In this document: positions 8,495 to 19,626 of the stretch, piece by piece | How positions within the stretch are numbered: the first letter of the stretch is position 1 | Layout: every line of letters starts with the position of its first letter | From: Dyella sedimenti | GTDB lineage: Bacteria > Pseudomonadota > Gammaproteobacteria > Xanthomonadales > Rhodanobacteraceae | Assembly (NCBI RefSeq): GCF_022760995.1 | Contig: NZ_JAKWJO010000002.1 | Span: 1 to 64,000, forward strand | Direction of reading: 5' to 3' | DNA length: 64,000 bases | Notes under the pieces: model-generated | What the model was told of the DNA's origin: nothing | What the model saw: only the letters and a program-made list of their open reading frames with translations | Databases searched by the model: none | Translations under genes and position numbers: made by a program

Positions 8495-11440
8495 CTACTG
8501 GCCCCGCCCCGGCCTGGGCTTCAGCCAGTAGTCGACCGGCGCGGGATGCCCCAGCAGGTAGCCCTGCCCCATTTCGCAGCCCATGCGCAGCAGGGCGTCG
8601 CGCTGGGCCTGGGTCTCGATGCCCTCGGCGATCACGCGGATGTTCAGCGCGTGCGCCAGTGCCAGGATGGCCTCGACCACGGTGGTGCTGTTGCTGTTGG
8701 CCTTGTCCAGTTCCAACACGAAGGAACGGTCGATCTTCAGCAGCCGCAACGGCAGCGAATGCACGTAGCTGAGCGAGGAATAGCCGGTGCCGAAGTCGTC
8801 CAGCGCCGCGCCCACGCCGACCGCGCGCAGGTGGTCGAGGATGCCGCGCACGGACTCGGGATTGTCCAGCAGCGCGCCTTCGGTGACCTCGATCACCAGG
8901 CACGAAGGATCGAGCCCGCAGCGCCGGAGCATGTCCACGATGCGCACGTCGAAATCGGCGTGGCGCAGGTGCATGGCCGATACGTTCACGGTCATGAAAG
9001 CGTCGCCCGGGTCGTGCCGGGCCAGGGTGTCGCAGGCGGATTCGAACAGGTACCAGTCGATCGCCTCGATCAGTCCGCTGTCCTCGGCCACCTTGAGGAA
9101 GTCCGAGGGCTTGAGCGTGCCGCGCTGCGGATGGTTCCAGCGGATCAGCGCCTCGTAGCCGACCACGGCGCCGTCGCGCAGGCGCCGGATCGGCTGGAAA
9201 TAGGGCTCGAACTCGCCGCGCTGCAGGGCCTTGCGCAGGTCGCTCTCCAATGCCAGCACGTCGACCGCGTCGCGGGCCAGCCGTTCGTCGAACACAGCAT
9301 AGCGCTTGCGGCCCAGCTGCTTGGCCTGGTACAGCGCCACGTCGGCATCGCGCAGCAGCTCGTCCGCATCGCGATAGCTGGCATCGCCGATGGCGATGCC
9401 GACGCTGACGGAAGGCTCCAGTTCCTTGCCGGCGATGCGCAGCGGCGCGGAGATGGTCCGCAGCATGCGGTCGGCCACCGCGGTGGCGTCGGATACGGCC
9501 TGGACCTGTTCCAGCAGCATCGCGAATTCGTCGCCCGACAGCCGCGCCACGATCGCCGACTCGCCCGCGTGGCGGCGCAGCCGCTCCGACACCGCGCGCA
9601 GGAACTCGTCGCCCGCCAGGTGGCCGAGGCTGTCGTTGATTACCTTGAAGCGGTCCACGTCGAGGTACAGCAGGGCACAGCGGCGACCCGGCTCCTGCTG
9701 CATCCGCTCCAGCATGCGGTCCAGCTGGTCGCGCAGGTAGCCGCGGTTGGGCAGGCCGGTCAGCGGATCGTGCATCACCTGGTGGCGCAGTTGCTGCTGC
9801 ACCTGTTCGCGGCGGGCGATCTCGGCGCGCAGCTCGCGCGTGCGTTCCTCCACGCGGTGCTCCAGCCGGGCGTTGGCCTGGTGCAGCGCGATGGCGGAAC
9901 GGCGGCGGTAGATGCTGTTGGCGATCTGCAGCGCGGCGAAGCCCAGCAGTTCTTGTTCGGACAGCCCATAGCTCACCTTGCTGTCGTAGCTCTGCACCAC
10001 CACCAGCCCGATCACCTGTTCGCCCACCCGCAGGGGCACGCCCAGCCAGCACGAGGCCGGCCGGCCGATATGGTGCGGCACCACCTCGCCGGAGGCGGCC
10101 AGCGCCGCGATGTCCTCCCGGCCGCCCAGCCAGGGGCGGCCCCGGCGCATCACGTACTCGCTCAGGCCGCGCCCCAGCGCGCGCGTCATGGTCAGGCGCA
10201 CGCCGGCATCGAAGTAGTAGGGAAATTCCAGCTGCTCGCCGTCGGCGCTGAGCAAGGCGATGAAGAAGTTCTCGGCATCGAGCAGGCCGCCGACCACGTC
10301 GTGCACGCGTTCGTAGAAGGCGTTCTCGTCGATGTCGGCGGTGGCCAGCTGGGCCAGCTTGAACAGCGCCTCCTGCAGCATCTCGGCGCGCTGGCGCTCC
10401 AGCACTTCCTGGCGCAACTCGCGGTTGGCCTCGGCCAGTTCCCAGGTGCGCTGACGCACGCGCTGCTCCAGCTGTTCCTTGCTCTCTCGCCGTTCGAGCG
10501 CGGCGAGGATGTGGCTGCCCACGAATTCCAGCAGCGACATGTCCTCGCGCGAATACAGCAGGCCCTTGCCGTAGCTCTGCACCACCAGCGCGCCGAGCAC
10601 TTCGCCTTCGCGGCGCATCGGCACGCCCAGCCAGTCGTCGCTTTCGGGGCCGGAAAGGATCAGCGGGCCGTTGACCTGGTCCAGCAACTGATCGCTGTTG
10701 CCCATCAGCGGCCGCCCTTCGGTGAGCAGGTACCAGGTCAGCGTGTGCAGCCGTTCCTCCAGCGGATACTCGTGCTCGGTATCCGGGGCGTCCTGGTCCT
10801 GGGTGTCGGCGTAGTAGAGGAACCGCAGCGTGCCGCGCTCGCGCGAGTAGCGCACGATGAAGAAGTTCTCCGCGTACATCAGCCGGCTGACGATGTCGTG
10901 GAAGCCACGCAGCATGTCCGGCATGTCAAGGTCGGAACCGGCCAGGTCGGAGATGGCGAACAGCGCGCGCTGCAGGTTCTCCGAATGCTCCAGCTGGCTG
11001 TGCGAGTGCTGCAGGTCGGCCAGGCGCATCGCATTGCGCAGCTGCGCCACGGCAAGCTGCAGGTAGGGATCCTCCGCCGGAGACGTGTGGTCGCCGCCGC
11101 GGGCCGGCGTCCACAGCAGCACCACCTGCTCCGTCGCCAGCAGCACGGTGGCGAGCCGCTTTCCATCGGGCGAGATCTCGACGCGGCCGGTGGCCAGGGC
11201 CCTGCGCGCCAGCTCCTCGTCGTCCGGCGCCTCGCCGCCGGTGCTCGCCACCTGGTCCAGCCCGGCATGCAGCCAGAGCACCACCGCGCGGGAAACCGGC
11301 CCCTGCCGCTCCACCAGCTGCACCAGCAGCCGCCCCACCTCGTGCGGCGCCGTGGCGGCCAGCAGCCGCGACAACCAGCTCGCCCGGGGCTCCCCGGTCA
11401 GGTTCATGAGCTTGATCGGCAGGCGGATCATGGCAGGCAC
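8495..11440 (-). CDS. GAF-GAF-GGDEF-EAL cyclic-di-GMP signalling protein
   Basis: A 981-residue soluble protein with no clear membrane segment. Two GAF domains (about 160-320 and 355-510) are each followed by a coiled-coil linker (EQLEQRVRQRTWELAEANRE and LEHRVEERTRELRAE), then a GGDEF and an EAL domain. The GGDEF signature reads LSGDEF, a serine variant, so cyclase activity is uncertain. The EAL domain looks complete: YEALIRW, VNVSAMHL, IEVTEG, DDFGTGYSSL, LKIDRSFV and IAEGIET. It probably degrades c-di-GMP in response to a ligand or redox signal sensed by the GAF domains. The second GAF includes WLGVPLRVGEQVIGLVVVQS. It is convergent with the aldo/keto reductase gene. Confidence 0.9.
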   Translation of the reverse strand: MPAMIRLPIKLMNLTGEPRASWLSRLLAATAPHEVGRLLVQLVERQGPVSRAVVLWLHAGLDQVASTGGEAPDDEELARRALATGRVEISPDGKRLATVLLATEQVVLLWTPARGGDHTSPAEDPYLQLAVAQLRNAMRLADLQHSHSQLEHSENLQRALFAISDLAGSDLDMPDMLRGFHDIVSRLMYAENFFIVRYSRERGTLRFLYYADTQDQDAPDTEHEYPLEERLHTLTWYLLTEGRPLMGNSDQLLDQVNGPLILSGPESDDWLGVPMRREGEVLGALVVQSYGKGLLYSREDMSLLEFVGSHILAALERRESKEQLEQRVRQRTWELAEANRELRQEVLERQRAEMLQEALFKLAQLATADIDENAFYERVHDVVGGLLDAENFFIALLSADGEQLEFPYYFDAGVRLTMTRALGRGLSEYVMRRGRPWLGGREDIAALAASGEVVPHHIGRPASCWLGVPLRVGEQVIGLVVVQSYDSKVSYGLSEQELLGFAALQIANSIYRRRSAIALHQANARLEHRVEERTRELRAEIARREQVQQQLRHQVMHDPLTGLPNRGYLRDQLDRMLERMQQEPGRRCALLYLDVDRFKVINDSLGHLAGDEFLRAVSERLRRHAGESAIVARLSGDEFAMLLEQVQAVSDATAVADRMLRTISAPLRIAGKELEPSVSVGIAIGDASYRDADELLRDADVALYQAKQLGRKRYAVFDERLARDAVDVLALESDLRKALQRGEFEPYFQPIRRLRDGAVVGYEALIRWNHPQRGTLKPSDFLKVAEDSGLIEAIDWYLFESACDTLARHDPGDAFMTVNVSAMHLRHADFDVRIVDMLRRCGLDPSCLVIEVTEGALLDNPESVRGILDHLRAVGVGAALDDFGTGYSSLSYVHSLPLRLLKIDRSFVLELDKANSNSTTVVEAILALAHALNIRVIAEGIETQAQRDALLRMGCEMGQGYLLGHPAPVDYWLKPRPGRGQ

Positions 11441-11586
11441 ATTGCTACATACCCCGATGGGACCGTGTCAATGTCAACCTGGACCCCGCATCCGTTCCGA
11501 TCCCCATGGCCCAGGGTATCGGCCTCAGCCCGCGCGGACTTTAAATTGTCATCCGGGCCGCCTCCGCCCAGCGGCGGCAACGCGCG

Positions 11587-12672
11587 TCAGGGCGTGCCGG
11601 GCTGGGCGGCGGCGCTGCTGTCGTCGCCGCCATCGGGGGCTTCCACCTGGTAGCCCTGGGCCTTGAGCCGGGCGATAAGGCCATGCGGCGACAGCACGTC
11701 CTCCATGGGGAGCATGGCGAAGGTCTGGGCGTTCGCCGCCAGGGCCTGCCCGGCGGCCACCAGCCACATCGCCTGCGCCTTCTCCTGCACGTCGTTGAAG
11801 CCCAGCTGCCTGGCGAAGCCGGCCTCGGTCACCGCGGCGATGCAGGCTTCCCGCTGGTCGTTCAGCGACAGGCCGCGCAAGGCCTCGATGTCGCCGGTGG
11901 CCCAGGCATTGGCGCGCTCGGTGATGCGTCCCATGTCGCGCTCCACCGTGTCGAGCGTGCGGCCGAAGCACTCGCGGTCGTCCATGGGCGAGGACTTGAA
12001 GGTTCTCACGGCGTCGCGCGGCTGCTCCACCAGCAGGGTATAGCGGACGGTCTCGAAGCGCACGCCGTGCTTCCGGGCCAGCTCGCGCACGGTGTCTTTG
12101 ACGCCGCCGGAAGCGGTCAGGCCATGGCGCTTGATCGCCTTGTCGTACAGTTCCACCGCCGCGAAGATCGGCCGCCAGCCCTCCACGCCGCGGTCGTTGC
12201 TCAGGTATTGCTGCTTGAGCGCCAGCCAGCGCGCATAGTCTGGCGCCGGCACCATCTGCTGCAGGGTCTGCCCGTCGGGGTTCTTGCGTGCGCCCACCAG
12301 CGAGGGCAGCAACAGCAACTTGCCGAAGAAGCTGGCCTTGGGCTTGAGCGCGATGGACGGCGGACCCAGCACCTCCTGCGAGCCGGCAATGGTCTGCTCC
12401 ACCTCGTCGGTCTTCCACTGCATGCGGTCAGGCAGCGGCGAGAGCGTACCGAGCACCCACATCACGTGGTCGCCCTTGCTCACCTTCCACAGGCCGGGAC
12501 CGGGCTGCACGCCGCTGACCGTCACCGCCTCCAGGTCGGTGACCTGGGACGGCGCCGTGGCCGCCGGCGCGGGCGCCTGCTGCGCGTACGCCGGAGCGCC
12601 CATCGCCAGGGCGAGCATGGCGGCCAGCATCAAACGCCGCGGCAAGGGCCGGGCGGCAGCAACGGATGTCAT
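11587..12672 (-). CDS. TraB/GumN-family protein, exported
   Basis: A 361-residue protein of the TraB/GumN family. It has a signal peptide (LMLAAMLALAMGAPAYAQQ) and the family entry motif LWKVSKGDHVMWVLGTLSPLP, the strand that includes the conserved G-x-x-H-like segment at the start of the EreA/ChaN-like fold. The conserved His is not obvious in that segment: TLSPLP stands where TxH is common. The function of GumN-type proteins is unsettled; some are proposed metalloproteases. The start at 12672 was chosen because AAGGAA lies upstream; the frame stays open to 12936 without family likeness. The neighbours are unrelated. Confidence 0.75.
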   Translation of the reverse strand: MTSVAAARPLPRRLMLAAMLALAMGAPAYAQQAPAPAATAPSQVTDLEAVTVSGVQPGPGLWKVSKGDHVMWVLGTLSPLPDRMQWKTDEVEQTIAGSQEVLGPPSIALKPKASFFGKLLLLPSLVGARKNPDGQTLQQMVPAPDYARWLALKQQYLSNDRGVEGWRPIFAAVELYDKAIKRHGLTASGGVKDTVRELARKHGVRFETVRYTLLVEQPRDAVRTFKSSPMDDRECFGRTLDTVERDMGRITERANAWATGDIEALRGLSLNDQREACIAAVTEAGFARQLGFNDVQEKAQAMWLVAAGQALAANAQTFAMLPMEDVLSPHGLIARLKAQGYQVEAPDGGDDSSAAAQPGTP

Positions 12673-12852
12673 CGCGTCAGATTCCTTGGAGAGAGGCTGC
12701 GTTGAGACCGCCCGCGCCGAAGCGCGGTTCCGCCCGCAAGAGTTTTCGTTCATGGGTGGGTGGTTGCATTGTAGGGATGGGATGTGGGGATGAGTGGCAG
12801 GGGCGCCAAGGCCGGCCACTGGGGCCAGCCTGCGGGGCGTCGTTTTCCTCAC

Positions 12853-12919
12853 TGTGGGAGCGCACCCTGTGCGCGACAGCCTTTCGTTTGCGCAGTCGCG
12901 CACAGGGTGCGCTCCCACA
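12853..12919. repeat. REP-like inverted pair
   Basis: Two perfectly complementary 24-base units (TGTGGGAGCGCACCCTGTGC plus GCGA, and its reverse complement) are separated by 19 bases. They could form one long hairpin. The same pair architecture appears at 19441-19520 and 37092-37164. Confidence 0.85.
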
Positions 12920-12953
12920 AAGGTTTTGGCAGGCATGCCATCCCGACCCCAAG

Positions 12954-12979
12954 AAAAAGGCCGCTTGCGCGGCCTTTTT
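12954..12979 (-). terminator. Rho-independent terminator of icd
   Basis: AAAAAGGCCGCTTGCGCGGC followed by CTTTTT is a GC stem with A and T flanks that works on both strands. It lies 24 bases past the icd stop codon. Confidence 0.85.
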
Positions 12980-13002
12980 CGAACAGCATGGCTATACGGC
13001 GA

Positions 13003-15537
<2,535 letters not shown>

Positions 15538-15981
15538 ATGCCGGACGATATTTCACCAAGCGACTTGAAAGCGATCCTGCATTCCAAGCGGGCCAACATC
15601 TATTACCTCGAACACTGCCGCGTGCTAGTCAACGGTGGCCGCGTCGAGTTTGTCACCGATGAAGGCAAACGGTCGCTGTACTGGAACATTCCCATCGCCA
15701 ACACCACCACGGTGCTGCTGGGTACGGGTACCTCGCTCACCCAGGCCGCCATGCGTGAATTGGCCAAGGCTGGCGTGCTGGTCGGCTTCTGCGGGGGCGG
15801 CGGCACACCGCTGTTCAGCGCCAACGAAGTGGATGTCGAGATCGCCTGGCTGTCCCCGCAAAGCGAATACCGTCCCACCGAATACCTGCAGGCCTGGGTA
15901 CGTTTCTGGTTTGACCAGGGAGCCCGGCGCACAGGGCAGCAACGTGACACCGGCTTCCCGCCGAACTTCACTGCCGCATAG
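15538..15981 (+). pseudogene. cas1: Truncated type I-F Cas1 (N-terminal ~126 residues only)
   Basis: Cas1 is the integrase that inserts new spacers into CRISPR arrays. This 147-residue frame begins with segments I recognise as subtype I-F Cas1: DDISPSDLKAILHSKRANIY, HCRVLVNGGRVEFVTDEGK, YWNIPIANTTTVLLGTGTSL, AKAGVLVGFCGGGGTPLFSA and SPQSEYRPTEYLQAWVRFWF. Full-length I-F Cas1 is about 320-330 residues. Here the likeness stops at FWFD (about residue 126, near base 15916). Twenty-one unrelated residues follow, the last ones encoded by a CRISPR repeat. The helical catalytic domain with the metal-binding Glu, His and Asp residues is absent, so it cannot integrate spacers. AAGGAGG precedes the ATG, so the fragment may still be translated. 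cas3, csy1-3 and cas6f are all missing from the window. Confidence 0.88.
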
Positions 15982-16053
15982 GCAGCTCAGAAATTGTGAG
16001 TCTCGTATAGTGCCTGCGCGATCTTGTTCTCTGCACCATAGGCAGTCTGGAGG
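15966..16053 (+). CRISPR. Residual type I-F CRISPR mini-array: two repeats, one 32-base spacer
   Basis: Repeat 1 (15966-15993) reads CTTCACTGCCGCATAGGCAG then CTCAGAAA. It is 28 bases long and differs at two positions from the I-F type sequence as I recall it (GTTCACTGCCGTATAGGCAG, CTCAGAAA). The spacer is 15994-16025, exactly 32 bases, the I-F norm. Repeat 2 (16026-16053) reads GTTCTCTGCACCATAGGCAG then a diverged TCTGGAGG, as expected for a decayed leader-distal repeat. The period is 60 bases. No third repeat is found on either side. The array overlaps the end of the truncated cas1 frame. Confidence 0.8.
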
Positions 16054-16169
16054 AATGGCCGCGCTCCGCATGGCAAGTTGCGCAACAAGATAGATCTCGA
16101 GCCAGCACGCAACGCAATGCCGCCGGGCCTTTCAGCACCCGCCACGTGCGAATAGTTGAGGCATTGTAA

Positions 16170-19100
16170 TCAGGACTGCTCCGCCAGAGGAGCGCGCGCA
16201 GCATGACGACTGCGGCGCCGCACGCGCCAGGCGTGGAAGCGGTCGGACAGGCAGGAGAAGATCACGTACAGCGCGGGCGTGCTGAGCAGGGTCAGGCTTT
16301 GCGAGATCAGCAGGCCGCCGATCAGCGCGATGCCCAGCGGGCGGCGCAGGTCCGAGCCTTCGCCCAGGCCGATCGCGATCGGCACGGCGGCGAGGATGGC
16401 AACCATGGTGGTCATCATGATCGGGCGGAAGCGCACCATGCTCGCCTCGTAGGCGGCTTCCTGCGGGCTCAGGCCTTTCTCGCGCCGCTGCACCAGGGCG
16501 AAGTCGATCATCATGATCGCGTTCTTCTTGACGATGCCGATCAACAGCACCAGCGCGATCTGTGCGATCACCGACAGCTCGGTGTCGGTGATCCACAGCG
16601 CCATCAAGGCGCCCACGCCCGCCGCCGGCAGGGTGGAGAGGATGGTCACCGGGTGGATCAGGCTTTCGTACAGCATGCCCAGCACGATGTAGACGGTGAC
16701 GATGGCGCCCAGGATCAGCCACAGCATGCCGCTCTGCGACTGCTGGAAGCGGCGGAAGTCGCCGCCGATGTTGATGCGGATGTCGCCCGGCAAGCGCATC
16801 TGCGAACCGGTCTGCTGGATGATCTGCAAGGCCTCGCCCATGCTCACGCCCGGCGCGAGGTTGAAGCTCATGCTCATCACCGTGTACTGGTTCTCGTGGG
16901 TGATCTGGGTAGGCGCCAGGCCCGCCTCCTGGTGCGCGAACGCGGTCAGCGGCACCATCTGGCCGGTGCTGCTGGCCACGTAGATGGCGTCGATCGCGGC
17001 GGGCGTGGCGGTCTGGTTGGGCAGCGCGTTGACCACCACCTTGTACTGGTTGAGGTCCGAATAGATGGTGCTGATCTGGCGCTGGCCGAAGGCGTTGTAC
17101 AGCGCGCCGTCGATGGTGCCGATGCCCACGTTGAGGCGCGCGGCCTTGTCGCGGTCGATCACGATGTTCTGCTGCAGGCCGGCATCGTCGATGTCGCTGC
17201 CCACGTCCTTGAGCTTGGGGTTCTTCTTCAGCTCGGCCACCAGCCTGGGCAGCCATGTCTGCAGTTCATCGGGATCGTCGCCCTGTAGCGATACCTGGTA
17301 CTGCGCGCCCTGGCTGGTGCCGCCGCCGCCGAAGCTGGGCAGGTCCTGGATCGGGCGCAGGCGCACGTTGAGGTCGGGGTAGCGCGCGGCCTTGGCGCTG
17401 AGGCGGGCCAGCGCGGTGAAGGTGTCGTCCTTGCGACCCTCGGCGTGGGTCTTCAGCTCGATGTCGAAGGTGCCCGAGGCGCCCTGGCGGCTGCTGCCCA
17501 GGCGCGAGCCGACGCGGGCCACGTCGCGGTCGTGCAGCAGCATCTCGATCAGGCGCTGCTGGCGCGCTACCGCGTCCTGGAACGACACGGTGGCGCCGGA
17601 GGTGGCGCGGCCACGGATCAGCCCGGTGTCCTGCGGCGGGAACAGGCCGGCCTTGACCTGGCCGAACAACACGATGGTGATGACGATCAGGGCCAGCGGC
17701 GTCAGCGCGAAGGACAGCGCATGCCTGATGGAAAACCGCAGCGCCTTCGCATACACCGCCAGCATGCCCGCCTGGAAGGCCTCCAGGGCAATGCCGATGC
17801 GCGTGGTGGGTTTGTCCTCGTCATGGCTGCTGAGGAACTGGCCGCACAGCGAGGTGGTGAGCGTGAGCGACACCAGCGCCGACACGATGATCGCGGCCAC
17901 CAGGGTGACGGTGAATTCCTTGAAGAACAGGCCGGTGATGCCGCCCATGAACAGCAGCGGGATGAACACCGCCACCAGCGAGGCGGTGATGGAGACGATG
18001 GTGAAGCCGATCTCGCGCGCGCCGGCCAGCGCCGCCTCCACGCGCGTCATGCCCTGGTCGATGTGGCGCACGATGTTCTCGATCACCACGATGGCGTCGT
18101 CCACCACGAAGCCGATGGCGATCACCAGCGCCAGCAGGGTCAGGTTGTTGAGGGTGAAGCCCAGGATGTACATCACGATCGCCGCGCCGGCCAGCGACAG
18201 CGGCACCGCGGCGGTGGCGATCAGGGTGGGCGCCAGCCGGCGCAGGAACAGCGCCATGGTCAGCATCACCATCGCCAGGCTGATCAGCAGCGTGGCCTGC
18301 ACCTCGTGCAGCGAGGCGCGGATGGTCGGCGTGCCGTCGAAGTACGGGGTCAGCGTGGTGCCCGGCTGCAGGTAGGCGCGCAACAGCGGCACCGCCGCCT
18401 TCACCCGGTCCACGGTGCCGATGATGTTGGCGGTGGATTGCCGGTACACGTACATCAGGATCGCCGGCTTGCCCTGGAACCAGGCCGCCTGGTACGCGTC
18501 CTGGGTGCCGTCGTAGACCCGGGCCACGTCGGACAGGCGCACCGGCACGCCATTGTGGGAGGCGATCACCAGGTTGGCGAAATCCTGCGCGGTATGCAGC
18601 GAATCGTTGGCGGCCACTGCCATGGTGGTCTTGCCATTGGACAGGAAGCCCACCGGCGAGGTGACGTTGGCGGCGGTGAGCGCGTTGCGCAGTTGGTCGG
18701 GCGACAGGCCCTGCGCGTTGAGCTGGCGCAGGTTCACGTCCACGCGGATGGCCGGCGTGGCCGCGCCCAGGATGTCCACCTCGGATACGCCATCCAGCTG
18801 GCGCAGGCGTTGGGCCAGCAGCGAATCGGCCACGTCGTACAGGTCGCGCGCCGACTGGGTCTCGGAGGTCAGCGCGAAGGCGATGATCGGGTCGTCGTTG
18901 GGATTGGCCTTCTGGTAGCTCGGCGGCGCATTGAGGCCGCTGGGCAGGTCCGACTGCGCGGCGTTGATCGCCGCCTGCACGTCGCGCGCGGCCGAATCGA
19001 GGTTGCGGCCAGCCTCGAACATCAGGAACACCTGGGTGCTGCCCAGCGAGCTGGTCGAGCGCAGCGTATCGATGCCCGGCACCTGGCCGAGGTGGCGCTC

Positions 19101-19301
19101 CAGCGGCGCGGCCACGGTGGAAGCCATGGTGCTGGCGCTGGCCCCGGCCTGGCTGGCCTGCACGAAGATCACCGGGAACTGCATGTTGGGCAGCGCGGCT
19201 ACACCCAGCAGCACGTAGCAGATCAGGCCCACCGCGAAAATGCCCATGGCCAGCAGGGAGGTGCCGATCGGGCGGCGGATGAAGGGGCCGGAAATGTTCA
19301 T
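16170..19301 (-). CDS. mdtC: RND multidrug efflux permease, MdtC-like
   Basis: A 1043-residue inner-membrane RND (HAE1) proton/drug antiporter. It begins MNISGPFIRRPIGTSLLAMG, the standard RND first-helix entry, and has the two-fold repeat of a helix plus large periplasmic loops. TM4 carries the proton-relay Asp pair in GFVVDDAIVVIENIVRHID. It is the last gene of a three-gene operon with an adaptor and a second permease. That layout, two permeases with one adaptor, is typical of MdtABC/MuxABC, whose permeases work as a B2C heterotrimer on novobiocin, bile salts and similar compounds. The gap to mdtB is unusually long (325 bases) and contains a REP pair. No outer-membrane channel gene (tolC/oprM) follows. 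Confidence 0.9.
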   Translation of the reverse strand: MNISGPFIRRPIGTSLLAMGIFAVGLICYVLLGVAALPNMQFPVIFVQASQAGASASTMASTVAAPLERHLGQVPGIDTLRSTSSLGSTQVFLMFEAGRNLDSAARDVQAAINAAQSDLPSGLNAPPSYQKANPNDDPIIAFALTSETQSARDLYDVADSLLAQRLRQLDGVSEVDILGAATPAIRVDVNLRQLNAQGLSPDQLRNALTAANVTSPVGFLSNGKTTMAVAANDSLHTAQDFANLVIASHNGVPVRLSDVARVYDGTQDAYQAAWFQGKPAILMYVYRQSTANIIGTVDRVKAAVPLLRAYLQPGTTLTPYFDGTPTIRASLHEVQATLLISLAMVMLTMALFLRRLAPTLIATAAVPLSLAGAAIVMYILGFTLNNLTLLALVIAIGFVVDDAIVVIENIVRHIDQGMTRVEAALAGAREIGFTIVSITASLVAVFIPLLFMGGITGLFFKEFTVTLVAAIIVSALVSLTLTTSLCGQFLSSHDEDKPTTRIGIALEAFQAGMLAVYAKALRFSIRHALSFALTPLALIVITIVLFGQVKAGLFPPQDTGLIRGRATSGATVSFQDAVARQQRLIEMLLHDRDVARVGSRLGSSRQGASGTFDIELKTHAEGRKDDTFTALARLSAKAARYPDLNVRLRPIQDLPSFGGGGTSQGAQYQVSLQGDDPDELQTWLPRLVAELKKNPKLKDVGSDIDDAGLQQNIVIDRDKAARLNVGIGTIDGALYNAFGQRQISTIYSDLNQYKVVVNALPNQTATPAAIDAIYVASSTGQMVPLTAFAHQEAGLAPTQITHENQYTVMSMSFNLAPGVSMGEALQIIQQTGSQMRLPGDIRINIGGDFRRFQQSQSGMLWLILGAIVTVYIVLGMLYESLIHPVTILSTLPAAGVGALMALWITDTELSVIAQIALVLLIGIVKKNAIMMIDFALVQRREKGLSPQEAAYEASMVRFRPIMMTTMVAILAAVPIAIGLGEGSDLRRPLGIALIGGLLISQSLTLLSTPALYVIFSCLSDRFHAWRVRRRSRHAARAPLAEQS

Positions 19302-19626
19302 GCCATCAAGAAGCCAGGGAGTTTGCCCGGATCAGCAGCCATACGGGCCGTGCCGGAGAGTGCGGGAAGTAGACGTATATACCGCAGATGGCCTGCAGAA
19401 CGCATGACCTCGGGTTTTGGTTGAATCACTCCGCGCGCTCTGTAGGAGCGCACCCAGTGCGCGACCGGCGCGGAGCGAGGAGTGAGGAACAGCGAGTCGC
19501 GTACTGGATGCGCTCCTACAGGGGAAAGTCGGGAATCCGAGAACGCCGAAAGGGGCGCGCCGTATCGGCCGCGCCCCTTGCATGTTGTTCCGCTGGCCCG
19601 GTTCACGCCGGGCCATGATGGTCGTC
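19302..19626. other. mdtB-mdtC intercistronic gap with a REP pair
   Basis: The 325-base gap holds an inverted REP-like pair at 19441-19520 and no gene. A short GC hairpin (GGCCCGG...CCGGGCC, about 19595-19613) lies next to the mdtB stop. Confidence 0.6.
19441..19520. repeat. REP-like inverted pair
   Basis: TGTAGGAGCGCACCCAGTGC plus GCGA (19441-19464) faces an imperfect reverse complement at 19497-19520, with a 32-base loop. It sits inside the mdt operon. Confidence 0.85.

Larger units (their letters stand above)
12673..13002. other. Intergenic region between icd and the TraB/GumN gene
   Basis: This 330-base gap contains an inverted pair of REP-like units (12853-12919) and the icd terminator (12954-12979). 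The remaining sequence should carry the promoter of the TraB/GumN gene, but no clear boxes were found. Confidence 0.5.

Noticed and set aside
8546..11653. 1035-residue open frame on the plus strand opposite the GGDEF/EAL gene
   Set aside because: It is a His/Arg/Gln-rich shadow of high-GC coding DNA; the minus strand encodes a complete multidomain protein.
12853..12919. CRISPR-like repeat pair
   Set aside because: The units are in inverted, not direct, orientation and match the REP-like family found at many intergenic sites.
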